A stretch of DNA of 64,000 nucleotides from Mesorhizobium sp. Root552 (lineage in GTDB: Bacteria; Pseudomonadota; Alphaproteobacteria; Rhizobiales; Rhizobiaceae). The translations under genes and the position numbers were made by a program. The notes beneath the pieces were generated by a model that worked only from the letters and a program-made list of their open reading frames with translations, made no database searches and had not been told where the DNA came from. The DNA is taken from positions 1-64,000 of the forward strand of contig NZ_LMFV01000009.1 of NCBI RefSeq assembly GCF_001427285.1. The letters are read 5' to 3'. Below, piece by piece: positions 9,771 through 17,925 of this stretch (positions are counted from its first letter, which is position 1; each line of letters begins with the position of its first letter).

Positions 9771-9802
9771 TCGAAACCTGATCGTAGCGGGGGCTTCCGG
9801 CC

Positions 9803-11950
9803 ATGGATTCGATGCCGCAGACAGGGCTGTATTGCCTGGCCGGCTTGTTGCGGCATCACGGGCTGGACGGCAGTCCCGAGAGGCTGGCGGCGATCTATGC
9901 CGTAGGCAGTGATCCGGCATCTCCGACCCTGATACTGCGCATGGCCCGGGAAGCCGGCCTACGCGCCAAATTCGCCAAGGTCGGCCGGTCGGGCTTGATG
10001 AAGCTCGGCAAGGCCTATCCAGCGCTTGCCCGCCTCGACAACGACAACTGGGTCTCCATCATCGGCACCGCGCGCACCGAGGCCGGCGAGGATATCGTGC
10101 AGATATTCGATCCGCTGGCGGCGCGCCCGGAACTGCTTGCTGTGCCGCTCGACCAGTTTTGCGCGAGATGGAGCGGCGAACTTCTGCTGGCCAAGCGCAC
10201 CTATGCGCTGAGCGACCCGGACCAACCTTTCAGCTTCCGCTGGTTCCTGCCCGAAATCGTCAAGCAGCGAAGGCTGTTTGCCGACGTCGCCATCGCAGTC
10301 TTGTTCCTCTACGCTATCGGCCTGGCAACACCGATCTTTTTCCAGCTCGTCATCGACAAGGTGCTTGTCCACGAGAGCTATTCGACGCTCTACGTTTTGA
10401 GCATCGGCGTGTGCGTGGCGCTTCTGTTCGACGCAACCTTCGTCTTTCTGCGGCGCTATCTCCTGATTTTCGCCACCAACCGCATCGACATCAGGGTGGC
10501 GACGCGGACCTTCAAGCATCTGCTCGACCTGCCCATCACCTTCTTCGAACAGGGTTCGGCGGGTGTTCTGGTCAAGCATATGCAGCAGGCCGGCCGCATT
10601 CGCGAATTCATGACCGGGCGTCTGTTCCTGACCATGCTCGATGCGCTGTCGCTGCTGGTTTTCGTGCCGGTGTTGTTCCTCTACAGCGCCAAGCTCGCGA
10701 CCCTCGTGCTTCTGTTCAGCGCAGCCATCGCCATCGTCGTGGCGCTGATGGTTGGCCCGTTCAAGCGGCGCCTGAACGCGCTTTATGAAGCCGAGGGCAT
10801 CCGCCAAGGCATGCTGGTCGAAACAGTTCACGGCATGCGCACAGTGAAATCGCTCGCTATGGAACCGCTGCAACGGCGGGTTTGGGATGACCGTTCGGCG
10901 CAGACCGTGACCACGCGTTTCGATGTCGAGAAGATTTCCACGGTGGCGCAGTCCGTTACCGGCTTCATGGAAAAGCTGATGGGCGTGTCCATCGTCGGCT
11001 TCGGCGCGCTGGCCGTGTTCGACGGCAACATGACCATCGGCGCGCTCGTTGCCTTCAACATGCTGGCCGGCCGCGTTTCCGGACCGCTCGTCCAGATCGT
11101 GACGATGGTGCACGAATACCAGGAGGTCGCGCTTTCGGTCCGCATGCTGGGCGAAGTGATGAACCAGCGCGTAGAGCGCAGTGGTCGCACCGAGGGCTTG
11201 CGACCCGATATTGCCGGCGCCATCGAGTTCCAGAATGTGTCCTTCCGCTATCGCGCCGACATGCCGCTGGCGTTGGACAATGTCTCGTTCGCGATCAACG
11301 CCGGCAGCGTGTTCGGTGTCGTCGGCCGCAGCGGCTCGGGCAAGACCACGGTGACGCGGCTGTTGCAGGGGCTCTACCCGATCCAGCAGGGCATCATCCG
11401 CATCGGCGGCCATGATGTGCGCGAAATCGACCTCGTCCATTTGCGCAAGAATGTCGGCGTGGTGCTACAGGACAATTTCCTGTTCCGCGGCACGGTTCGC
11501 GAGAACATCGCGGCAGCGCGGCCGGACGCCACCTTTGAACAGGTCGTTGAGGCAGCGCGGCTGGCGGGTGCGGAAGAGTTCATCGAGCAGCTGCCGCGCG
11601 GCTATGACACGATGATCGAGGAAAACGCCGAAAACCTGTCGGGTGGACAGAAGCAGCGCCTCTCCATCGCCCGCTCGCTGGTCAACGATCCGCGCATCCT
11701 GATCTTCGACGAGGCGACCAGCGCGCTCGATCCGGAAAGCGAGATGATCGTTCGCCAGAGCATCCGCAAGATCGCCGAGGGCCGCACGGTCATCATCGTT
11801 TCGCACCGCCTGTCCACGCTTGCCGACGCCGACGCCATTCTGGTCATCGACCGGGGCAAGTTGGCCGATATTGGCGGCCACGACCAACTGCTGTCGCGCT
11901 GCACGACGTACCGCCACTTGTGGAACCAGCAGACGAGGCTTGCAGTATGA
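9803..11950 (+). CDS. Type I secretion ABC exporter (HlyB-type permease/ATPase with C39-like domain)
   Basis: A 715-residue half-transporter that would power export of the neighbouring giant protein across the inner membrane. Residues 1-130 resemble the C39 peptidase-like domain, but the start reads PQTGLYCLAGLL rather than a DCG motif, as in HlyB, so it is probably a non-cleaving substrate-docking domain. Residues about 165-440 hold six membrane helices. The nucleotide-binding domain has Walker A GRSGSGKTT (about 508), the signature LSGGQKQRLSIARSL (about 612) and Walker B ILIFDEATSALDPESE (about 634), then the SHRLSTL switch. It overlaps the HlyD-type gene by four bases (ATGA). No TolC-type outer-membrane gene is in the window, so that partner must be encoded elsewhere. 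Confidence 0.93.
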   Translation: MDSMPQTGLYCLAGLLRHHGLDGSPERLAAIYAVGSDPASPTLILRMAREAGLRAKFAKVGRSGLMKLGKAYPALARLDNDNWVSIIGTARTEAGEDIVQIFDPLAARPELLAVPLDQFCARWSGELLLAKRTYALSDPDQPFSFRWFLPEIVKQRRLFADVAIAVLFLYAIGLATPIFFQLVIDKVLVHESYSTLYVLSIGVCVALLFDATFVFLRRYLLIFATNRIDIRVATRTFKHLLDLPITFFEQGSAGVLVKHMQQAGRIREFMTGRLFLTMLDALSLLVFVPVLFLYSAKLATLVLLFSAAIAIVVALMVGPFKRRLNALYEAEGIRQGMLVETVHGMRTVKSLAMEPLQRRVWDDRSAQTVTTRFDVEKISTVAQSVTGFMEKLMGVSIVGFGALAVFDGNMTIGALVAFNMLAGRVSGPLVQIVTMVHEYQEVALSVRMLGEVMNQRVERSGRTEGLRPDIAGAIEFQNVSFRYRADMPLALDNVSFAINAGSVFGVVGRSGSGKTTVTRLLQGLYPIQQGIIRIGGHDVREIDLVHLRKNVGVVLQDNFLFRGTVRENIAAARPDATFEQVVEAARLAGAEEFIEQLPRGYDTMIEENAENLSGGQKQRLSIARSLVNDPRILIFDEATSALDPESEMIVRQSIRKIAEGRTVIIVSHRLSTLADADAILVIDRGKLADIGGHDQLLSRCTTYRHLWNQQTRLAV

Positions 11951-13371
11951 AAGCCTCCCGCGCCAAGCTCTCGCTCGCCAAGACCGACACGACGCCGGTT
12001 CCCGCTCCGGTGGAGCCACCTGTCCTGCGCATAGTTCAGGCACCGCCGGTTCCGGCAATACTCGAGTTCCAGCCCGACGCCGTCGAGCTTGAGCAGAGGC
12101 CGCCGCCCCGGCTGGCGCGCATGACGCTCTACGGCATCCTGTTTTTCGTTGCATGCGCCATCACCTGGGCCTCGCTGTCGAGCATTGACGAGATCGTCGT
12201 CGCCCCCGGCAAGCTCATCACGACGCGGCCGATGCTGGTGGTGCAACCGCTGGAAACCTCGGTGATCCGCACGATCGATGTGAAAGTCGGCGACACCGTG
12301 CACGCCGGCCAGACCCTGGCGACGCTGGACCCGACCTTTGCCACGGCTGACAGCAGCCAGTTGCTGGGCAAGATCCAGGGCTTCGATTCCCAGATCGAAC
12401 GCATCGAGGCAGAACTTGCGGGAAAGACCTATACGGTGCCGCAGGGCGCGCGCGCCGACCAGTTGCTGCAGGCGCAATTATTTAGCCAGCGCAAAGCCTT
12501 CTACGATGCAAAGTTGCGTGACTACGATACGCAGATTGCACATGCTGAAGCGACCCTTGCCGCCAGCCACAGCGAGGAAGCCGTGCTGGTCAAGCGGCTG
12601 GCCGGCCTGCATGAAATCGACCAGATGCGCGAAACCCTTTTCGACCAGGGCACCGGCTCGCGCCTGAGCTATCTGCAAGGACGCGACGTCAGCCTCGACC
12701 TGGAAGCAGGCATCGGCCGCATTCGAGGCAACCAGTTGGAGACCGCACAGACGCTTGAACAGGCGAAGGCCGAACGGCAGGCGTTCATGGAGGATTTCCG
12801 TCGCGCTTCGATGGAGAACCTGGTCGAGTTGCGCGACAGCCGGGGCACTGCCGCGGAGGAGCTCAAAAAAGCTGAGCTACGCCAGCAGATGGCCGTGTTG
12901 ACCGCACCTGCCGACGCCGCCGTTCTCGACATTGCCCAGCGCTCTATCGGGTCTGTGGTGCGTGACGCGGAACCCTTGTTCACTCTGGTGCCGCTCGACG
13001 TGCCGCTTGAAGCGGAAGTTGCGGTTGCGGCCAAGGACATCGGCCAGATCGCCAGCGACGATACCGCAAGGGTCAAGTTCGATGCGTTTCCGTTCCAGAA
13101 ACACGGAACGGCCGACGGCAAGGTGCGCAACATCAGCCAGGATGCATTCGCTCCCGGCCAGCAAGCCGAACAGCATCAGCAAAACACGGCGCCCTTCTAC
13201 AAGGTGCGGGTGGCACTCGGTGACATGAACTTGCGTAACCTTCCACAAGGATTCCGGCTGATCCCCGGAATGACCGTGCAGGCCGAAATCAAGACCGGCC
13301 AGCGCACCATCATCTCCTATTTCCTCTATCCGCTACTGCGCGGGCTGGACGAAAGCCTCCACGAGCCGTGA
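11947..13371 (+). CDS. HlyD-family membrane-fusion protein of type I secretion
   Basis: A 474-residue periplasmic adaptor. A proline-rich cytoplasmic tail (1-58) is followed by one membrane helix (about 59-78), a lipoyl-like half-motif (VVAPGKLITTRPMLVVQPLE, GDTVHAGQTLATLDPT), a long coiled-coil hairpin (about 130-310), the second lipoyl half (APADAAVLDIAQRSIGSVV) and a beta-barrel ending in GFRLIPGMTVQAEIKTGQRT, the usual HlyD/PrtE signature. The ATG at 11947 overlaps the stop of the ATPase gene. It would link the ABC exporter to an outer-membrane TolC-like channel. Confidence 0.93.
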   Translation: MKASRAKLSLAKTDTTPVPAPVEPPVLRIVQAPPVPAILEFQPDAVELEQRPPPRLARMTLYGILFFVACAITWASLSSIDEIVVAPGKLITTRPMLVVQPLETSVIRTIDVKVGDTVHAGQTLATLDPTFATADSSQLLGKIQGFDSQIERIEAELAGKTYTVPQGARADQLLQAQLFSQRKAFYDAKLRDYDTQIAHAEATLAASHSEEAVLVKRLAGLHEIDQMRETLFDQGTGSRLSYLQGRDVSLDLEAGIGRIRGNQLETAQTLEQAKAERQAFMEDFRRASMENLVELRDSRGTAAEELKKAELRQQMAVLTAPADAAVLDIAQRSIGSVVRDAEPLFTLVPLDVPLEAEVAVAAKDIGQIASDDTARVKFDAFPFQKHGTADGKVRNISQDAFAPGQQAEQHQQNTAPFYKVRVALGDMNLRNLPQGFRLIPGMTVQAEIKTGQRTIISYFLYPLLRGLDESLHEP

Positions 13372-13397
13372 GACCTCGGGGAGCCTCTGTTGCCTGG

Positions 13398-14591
13398 CTA
13401 GTGTGCGCGCAGCTTCGGCCTGACTAGCATGCCGCCGAAAATCGCGGCATAGCCGAGGAACGCAGCAGCCCACAGCCCGGCTGACATGTCGAGCAGCATG
13501 GGCATATCCGGCACGAATGTAGCGACAACGCGAACCAGAGCGGCGAGCCCGACAAACACATAGATTGCACGTGTGCCGCTACTGGCGCGCAGTTCGCGCC
13601 CGGTATGGCCAAGCGTGGCGCGCGTCATGACTGCAAGGGTCATGGAACCGACCGCGCCGACCCCAAAGGCATGCAGGCCGGCCGCGGGCGGAACGCTATC
13701 GGGCAGAAGCGCCGAAAGGCCGGCAAGGAGAAAACCAGCCGGTACGAACAGATAGGCGACGTGGAGCACGGTTACGAGCGGATCGCGCAAGGTGCGATCA
13801 CCCGCCCAGCGTCCGAGGCGCAGAAGATTGAGACCGCAAGCCGCAATCATCAGCCAGCCCGTCAGTCCCGATCCCGGCGCAAAAGTCCAGGCTGCCAGCG
13901 CCAACACCGAGACTATGATGATACCTGCATCGATCTTGTTGAACGGAACCGGCAAGCGTCCCGGATTTTCGCGCACCAGCCAGTTGCGCGTGAAGCTGGG
14001 GATGATGCGGCCACCTATGATGGTGATGAGGACGATGGCTGCAGCGATACCTAGCCGGCGCGAAACATCGGAAACCCCTTCGAAATGGGCCTCCAGATGG
14101 AAGGCAAAATTGGCAAGGAAAAGCACGCTGACGGGCACCACCACCTTGAGGTTACGCCAATTGCGGCCGGCAATGATCTCGATTGCCGCAGACGTTGCAA
14201 CCGCCAGCAGGAAAGCGCTGTCGATGACAGCTGCGGCGACCCAGCCGATCTCGGCCGAGAACGCGACCGCAACCCGACCAGCGAACCAAAGAACGACAAG
14301 CCCTAAGAGCGGCAAGCCCTGTACCGGCAGGCGTCCGGTCCAGTTTGGAATTGCCGTCAGAAGGAAGCCGGTGACGATAGCCGCGAGATAGCCGAACAAC
14401 ATCTCGTGGATATGCCAATCGACCGGCACGAATACGCTGGAGATTTCGACGGCACCATAAAACAGCGGCAGCCAGAAGACGATCGAGGCGCCGGCATGCA
14501 GCGCCCCAAGAAGGAAGAAGGGGCGAAAGCCGTAGGAGAGGATCGCCGGATAGTTGCCGGGTCTGGTGCGAGGAATGGCCATGTCGTTCAT
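13398..14591 (-). CDS. nnrS: NnrS family haem/copper membrane protein
   Basis: A polytopic membrane protein of about 397 residues with some twelve hydrophobic segments and NnrS features: PAILSYGFRPFFLLGA near the N-terminus, DWHIHEMLFGYLAAIVTGFLL, TAIPNWTGR, GGRIIPSFTRNWL and TLGHTGREL. NnrS proteins bind haem and copper and protect cells during nitrosative stress; expression is usually under NO-responsive regulators. The frame is open further upstream but ATG 14591 (MNDMAIPR) or ATG 14582 fits family starts. It follows the pseudoazurin gene on the same strand after a hairpin, and its genomic company (NnrR, NsrR, haemoglobin) agrees with an NO-related role. Confidence 0.9.
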   Translation of the reverse strand: MNDMAIPRTRPGNYPAILSYGFRPFFLLGALHAGASIVFWLPLFYGAVEISSVFVPVDWHIHEMLFGYLAAIVTGFLLTAIPNWTGRLPVQGLPLLGLVVLWFAGRVAVAFSAEIGWVAAAVIDSAFLLAVATSAAIEIIAGRNWRNLKVVVPVSVLFLANFAFHLEAHFEGVSDVSRRLGIAAAIVLITIIGGRIIPSFTRNWLVRENPGRLPVPFNKIDAGIIIVSVLALAAWTFAPGSGLTGWLMIAACGLNLLRLGRWAGDRTLRDPLVTVLHVAYLFVPAGFLLAGLSALLPDSVPPAAGLHAFGVGAVGSMTLAVMTRATLGHTGRELRASSGTRAIYVFVGLAALVRVVATFVPDMPMLLDMSAGLWAAAFLGYAAIFGGMLVRPKLRAH

Positions 14592-14601
14592 TTCAATAAA
14601 A

Positions 14602-14637
14602 CGGCAAGGCAAATTCCCCCCGGATTTTGCCTTGCCG
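14602..14637 (-). terminator. Strong hairpin with T-run between pseudoazurin gene and nnrS
   Basis: Exact 12-bp inverted repeats (CGGCAAGGCAAA and TTTGCCTTGCCG) flank a 12-base G-rich loop; on the minus strand the stem is followed by TTTTATT. This fits an intrinsic terminator or attenuator after pseudoazurin, only about 10 bases before the nnrS start, so nnrS may depend on readthrough or on its own promoter. Confidence 0.7.
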
Positions 14638-14732
14638 GCGGAGCGCTCACAACCGGCGTGCGATCCGGGGATGCTCCATTGCAATTCCAAGGTGCGCGAT
14701 CCGACGCCCGCGCACCGACACCTGGTCCGGCT

Positions 14733-15173
14733 TTAGTTAGCCGGCACTTCAGCCAGCAGGGCTTCGAACACTTTCTTGGCTTTTCCCATCTGCTTGACGC
14801 CCTTGGCGGCGTCGAGGTTGACCGGCTTGCCGACGACGACGAGCGCCACCATGCCCATGCCGTAGTGCGGCGTGCACTTGACGCCGTAGACGCCTTCCTT
14901 ATCGAGCGTAACGGTGATCTGCTCGTTCATCTTGCCTTTGAACGGCTCGGCGCCGTCGGGGATCATCCCCTTGATGCTCTCGGCATCATGGCCTTTGTCG
15001 GTCGGCACGAAAGTAACGGTATCGCCCGGTTGTGCCTGGATAAAGTCCGGCTGGAAAACCATCGCGCCCTTGTCGCCCTTGTTGAGCATCTGGACCTGAT
15101 GGTCCGCAGCTTGGGCAGCACCAGTCATCATCAGGGCGGCGACCGCAACCGCCATTGTGATCTTGTTTCTCAT
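14733..15173 (-). CDS. Pseudoazurin (periplasmic blue copper protein)
   Basis: A 146-residue cupredoxin that shuttles electrons to copper nitrite reductase or nitrous-oxide reductase in denitrifiers. A signal peptide of 22 residues (MRNKITMAV...AAQA) is followed by the mature protein. The type 1 copper ligands are all present: His62, Cys100, His103 and Met108 in precursor numbering, equal to the classical pseudoazurin positions 40, 78, 81 and 86 after cleavage. The ATG at 15173 was chosen because it starts the signal peptide; the longer upstream frame is not coding. A perfect TTGCG-N4-CGCAA box lies 64 bases upstream, so control by NnrR/FNR-type regulators is likely. No nitrite reductase is in the window. 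Confidence 0.93.
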   Translation of the reverse strand: MRNKITMAVAVAALMMTGAAQAADHQVQMLNKGDKGAMVFQPDFIQAQPGDTVTFVPTDKGHDAESIKGMIPDGAEPFKGKMNEQITVTLDKEGVYGVKCTPHYGMGMVALVVVGKPVNLDAAKGVKQMGKAKKVFEALLAEVPAN

Positions 15174-15236
15174 GATCTTGCCTTTCATTTTGTGCGACGT
15201 TGAGATGGTGTCTAAGCCGCAGCGGAGTGATAAACG

Positions 15237-15250
15237 TTGCGAGAACGCAA
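15237..15250. promoter_or_regulatory. Perfect FNR/NnrR-type box between pseudoazurin and nnrR
   Basis: TTGCG (15237-15241), AGAA, CGCAA (15246-15250): a fully symmetric 14-bp site of the NnrR/Dnr/FNR type. It sits in the divergent promoter region, 64 bases from the pseudoazurin start and 86 from the regulator start, and may serve both directions. Confidence 0.8.
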
Positions 15251-15336
15251 ACAAAGCCGGGATCACGAAAAATGGTGGTGCCGGTTGACGCAGGCACCTT
15301 ATGGGGACCTGTTTGACCGCAACAGGATAGAGCGAC

Positions 15337-16038
15337 TTGAGCCGCCTCGACCGTACATTGATTGCCGATCTGGCTCCGTTCCAGGGCATGGACGCTGCCG
15401 ATCTCGACACCATGCTCGGGCAAGCCCGTTCGATGCGTGTTGTCAAGGAAACGTCCATCTTCGAACAGGAAGCCGAAGCACATGCATTCTTCCTTCTGCT
15501 CGATGGGCATGTCCGCGTCGTGAAGACGACTCCGGATGGCCAGCAGGTTATCGTGCGCTATATCAGCCCCGGCGAACTCCTTGGCATAGCCCGCGCGCTC
15601 GGCCGCACGACCTATCCGGCAACCGCCGTCGCCGCTGTCGATTGCGTGATCCTGTCGTGGCCAAGCCGGCTGTGGTCCGAATTCGCCGCCGCATTCCCAA
15701 GCTTCGGCGCCAATACCTACAAGGCCGTCGGTGCGCGGTTGCAGGATGCACATGCGCGCGTGATCGAAATGTCTACCGAACAGGTTGATCGCCGCGTGGC
15801 TCACGCATTGCTCAAGCTGGTGCAGCAGACAGGCAAGAAGACAGACGACGGACTGTTGATCGATTTCCCGCTATCACGCCAGGATATTGCCGATATGACC
15901 GGAACAACGTTGCACACGGTCAGCCGGCTGATGACGGCGTGGGAAGAAAGGGGCCTAGTGAAAAGCGGGCGCCAGAAGGTAACGGTGGTGCAGCCACACA
16001 AATTGTTGCTGCTGGCCGAGGGGCAAGCCGACAAGTAG
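15337..16038 (+). CDS. nnrR: Crp/Fnr-family regulator, NnrR-like
   Basis: A 233-residue transcription activator. Residues about 15-125 are the cyclic-nucleotide-binding-like sensor fold ([31 protein letters not shown]); residues about 145-225 are the winged helix with recognition helix [21 protein letters not shown]. The N-terminal cysteine cluster of FNR is absent, which, with the pseudoazurin and NO-stress neighbours, points to the NnrR/Dnr group that responds to NO through haem. Start TTG 15337 follows AGGATAG; an internal ATG at 15388 would cut into the sensor domain. Confidence 0.82.
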   Translation: MSRLDRTLIADLAPFQGMDAADLDTMLGQARSMRVVKETSIFEQEAEAHAFFLLLDGHVRVVKTTPDGQQVIVRYISPGELLGIARALGRTTYPATAVAAVDCVILSWPSRLWSEFAAAFPSFGANTYKAVGARLQDAHARVIEMSTEQVDRRVAHALLKLVQQTGKKTDDGLLIDFPLSRQDIADMTGTTLHTVSRLMTAWEERGLVKSGRQKVTVVQPHKLLLLAEGQADK

Positions 16039-16068
16039 ACTAACTTGCGGCGCTCTCTTTGCCGATTG

Positions 16069-16530
16069 CTATCTTGCCGGCTCGAGTGCAAGGGATTTCC
16101 CGGCACGGTAACCGACCGGGTAAAAATCCTTCGGAGCCAGCACGATGTCGGCAAGCGTGTAGCTATCCAGCGTCCTGTGAAACGACGCCAGCGCCTCGTT
16201 GAGCACGCCCGAAAGCTTGCAGCAATTGGTCAGGACACACTGGTTACCGGTGGAAAAGCATTCGACAAGCGTGAAATCAGGCTCGGTTAGCCGCACAACG
16301 TCGCCAATGCAGATTGTCTCCGGCCGGCGGGCCAGCATCAATCCGCCAGCCCTGCCGCGAATCCCGATGAGAAAGCCGCCGCGCGTCAAGACATTGGCGA
16401 CCTTGTTGAGATGCGTCTTGGGCAAGCGAAACGTCCGCGCCGTTTCCTCGATGGTGATGAGCCGGCCCTCTGCCGAAGCGGCATACATCAACATCCTGAG
16501 CGCATAGTCGGAGAATCCGGTTAGCCGCAT
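16069..16530 (-). CDS. nsrR: Rrf2-family iron-sulfur repressor, NsrR-like
   Basis: A 153-residue regulator with the Rrf2 winged helix at residues 1-75 (DYALRMLMYAASAEGRLITIEETA, KTHLNKVANVLTRGGFL, GRAGGLMLARRPETICIGDVVR). Three cysteines in the cluster loop, Cys91, Cys98 and Cys103 (ECFSTGNQC, TNCCKL), match the NsrR arrangement for a nitric-oxide-sensitive iron-sulfur cluster. It is the last gene of a minus-strand set that starts near 19.5 kb and includes a haemoglobin, so it may repress NO-detoxifying genes, including its own operon. It converges with nnrR, with 30 bases between stops. Confidence 0.85.
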   Translation of the reverse strand: MRLTGFSDYALRMLMYAASAEGRLITIEETARTFRLPKTHLNKVANVLTRGGFLIGIRGRAGGLMLARRPETICIGDVVRLTEPDFTLVECFSTGNQCVLTNCCKLSGVLNEALASFHRTLDSYTLADIVLAPKDFYPVGYRAGKSLALEPAR

Positions 16531-16576
16531 GATCGTCTCCAGACAACGCCTCCGTTAAAGGAGGTCCGACGCCATC

Positions 16577-17041
16577 CTATAGGCTCTCTTCGAATATTGG
16601 CTGAACATCGACCGTGCTTTCGCCCCGGCTGAAAGCCACGGCGAGCCGGAAGCTATGGGCGATCCGCAGCGCACGGTCCATGAAAAGGGCCGCGACTTCA
16701 GGCGGGCAGATGCGATGAACCGTTGCGCGGAACAGCGTCAGCCAGCGCCGGAAATGTTCTTCCCCAAGCCCCGGAATGGCCAGATGCGGCGGCAACGGCC
16801 GACCGTCATATCGATAAGTCCTCAGCAGCACCGAGGACCAGAAGTCGCACATCTTGCCGAGATGGTGCGGCCACTCTTCAGGGGAAATGCGGCTGTTGAA
16901 GACGGGCGCCAGCAATTCGTCGCGCCGAATCTGGTCGTAGAAACCGTGCACGACATCGTGGACCATCTGCTCGTCGAGGAGATCGGGCAATGGCACCCCG
17001 TCGATGACAATCGTGCTTTTGTTGCGGGTGTAGTCGTTCAT
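16577..17041 (-). CDS. Group III truncated haemoglobin
   Basis: A 154-residue globin of the group III (P) truncated type: VHGFYDQIRRDELLAPVFNSRI, W..HL.KMCDFWSSVLL, then HFRRWLTLFRATV, which holds the likely proximal histidine. These proteins bind O2 or NO with haem and occur with NO and microaerobic genes. The ATG 17041 was chosen over 17083 because MNDYTRNKS is preceded by an AGGAAGAA-type RBS pattern and gives family length. It sits 13 bases after the DUF59 gene and 46 before nsrR in one operon. Confidence 0.88.
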   Translation of the reverse strand: MNDYTRNKSTIVIDGVPLPDLLDEQMVHDVVHGFYDQIRRDELLAPVFNSRISPEEWPHHLGKMCDFWSSVLLRTYRYDGRPLPPHLAIPGLGEEHFRRWLTLFRATVHRICPPEVAALFMDRALRIAHSFRLAVAFSRGESTVDVQPIFEESL

Positions 17042-17054
17042 ACGCGTTCTTCCA

Positions 17055-17378
17055 TCAGGCGAGACCCAGCCGCTGTCGCGCACTGTCGTTCATCATTTCC
17101 GGCATCCAGGCCGGCTCGTATGTAAGCTTGACCTCGGCAAAATGCACTCCGGCCACCGACCAGGCGGCGCTTTCCACCGCTTCCTTCAGATAGGCGGTGG
17201 CAGGGCAACCCTTGGTCGTGGTGGTCATTTCGATCTGTGCAACACCGCCTTGCGCGATGGAAACATCGTAGATGAGGCCCAGATCGACGACGTTTTCGCC
17301 AAGCTCCGGGTCGATCACCACACGCAGCGCCTCGATAATATCGGCGGCCAGCGGTTCGGCTTCTTCATTGTCTGCCAT
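17055..17378 (-). CDS. DUF59/MIP18 family metal-sulfur cluster assembly factor
   Basis: A 107-residue protein of the SufT/PaaD-like family, thought to help assemble or deliver iron-sulfur clusters. Key features are VIDPELGENVVDLGLIYDV and TTTTKGCPATAYL with the reactive cysteine, and a late TYEPAWMPEMM motif. Only two bases separate it from the DUF2249 gene upstream, and 13 from the haemoglobin downstream. In this setting it may repair iron-sulfur centres damaged by NO; this is inference. Confidence 0.88.
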   Translation of the reverse strand: MADNEEAEPLAADIIEALRVVIDPELGENVVDLGLIYDVSIAQGGVAQIEMTTTTKGCPATAYLKEAVESAAWSVAGVHFAEVKLTYEPAWMPEMMNDSARQRLGLA

Positions 17379-17380
17379 CT

Positions 17381-17905
17381 CTAGCGCCGAGGGTTACCGG
17401 CCCGGATCACCACCCTATAGTGGCCTTCCGGCTCCATCTGGCCGCGCCAGCTATGGCCGCGTGCCTCAAGTTCCTCGAGCAGGAAGACGGGCTCGCGCGG
17501 CAAAAGCGCGGCAATGGTCTGGCCGGGCTGGAGCGCTTCCACCCCCTCCAGCGTTTTCACCATGGGCTCGGGCGGATCGAGGTCGCGGTTGTCGAGTTCA
17601 TCGACCGGAGCGGGCCATTTGTCGTCGCTCGCTGCGGCCGGAGCGGTAGGCTTTACGACCGGGTCTGCGGCGGCTTCGCCAGGCGTGAAGATCACCTCCC
17701 ACTCGCCATTTCCGATCTCTCGCGCGGACGCCTCGAACCCGCGTGCGCCGAGCACCTGGAACAATGGCAGCGGCTTGAAGGTGGCGTAGAGGCGCAGGCT
17801 TTGGCCCGGCGCCAAGGAAGAGACGGCCTGCATGATGACGCTGAATGGTTCACCGCCTTCGCGCAGGATCGGTCGAACATCGAGGTCGTAATAGGGCATG
17901 CTCAT
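17381..17905 (-). CDS. DUF2249 domain protein (two copies of the domain)
   Basis: A 174-residue soluble protein with two similar halves: residues 3-75 (YYDLDVRPILREGGEPFSVIMQAV, LPLFQVLGARGFEASAR) and 100-170 (ELDNRDLDPPEPMVKTLEGVEALQPGQTI, FLLEELEARGHSW), joined by an Ala/Pro linker. DUF2249 belongs to the TusA/SirA-like fold and is frequent near NO and denitrification genes; function not established. The start ATG 17905 has GGAG eight bases before it; the frame open to 18577 is the antisense of the membrane-protein gene and not coding. Confidence 0.85.
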   Translation of the reverse strand: MSMPYYDLDVRPILREGGEPFSVIMQAVSSLAPGQSLRLYATFKPLPLFQVLGARGFEASAREIGNGEWEVIFTPGEAAADPVVKPTAPAAASDDKWPAPVDELDNRDLDPPEPMVKTLEGVEALQPGQTIAALLPREPVFLLEELEARGHSWRGQMEPEGHYRVVIRAGNPRR

Positions 17906-17925
17906 GAGAAATTCTCCAGTCGGTC

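Noticed and set aside
9959..11440. A 493-codon minus-strand frame across the exporter ATPase gene
   Set aside because: Fully antisense to a gene with Walker and signature motifs; His/Asp/Glu/Gln-rich shadow composition.
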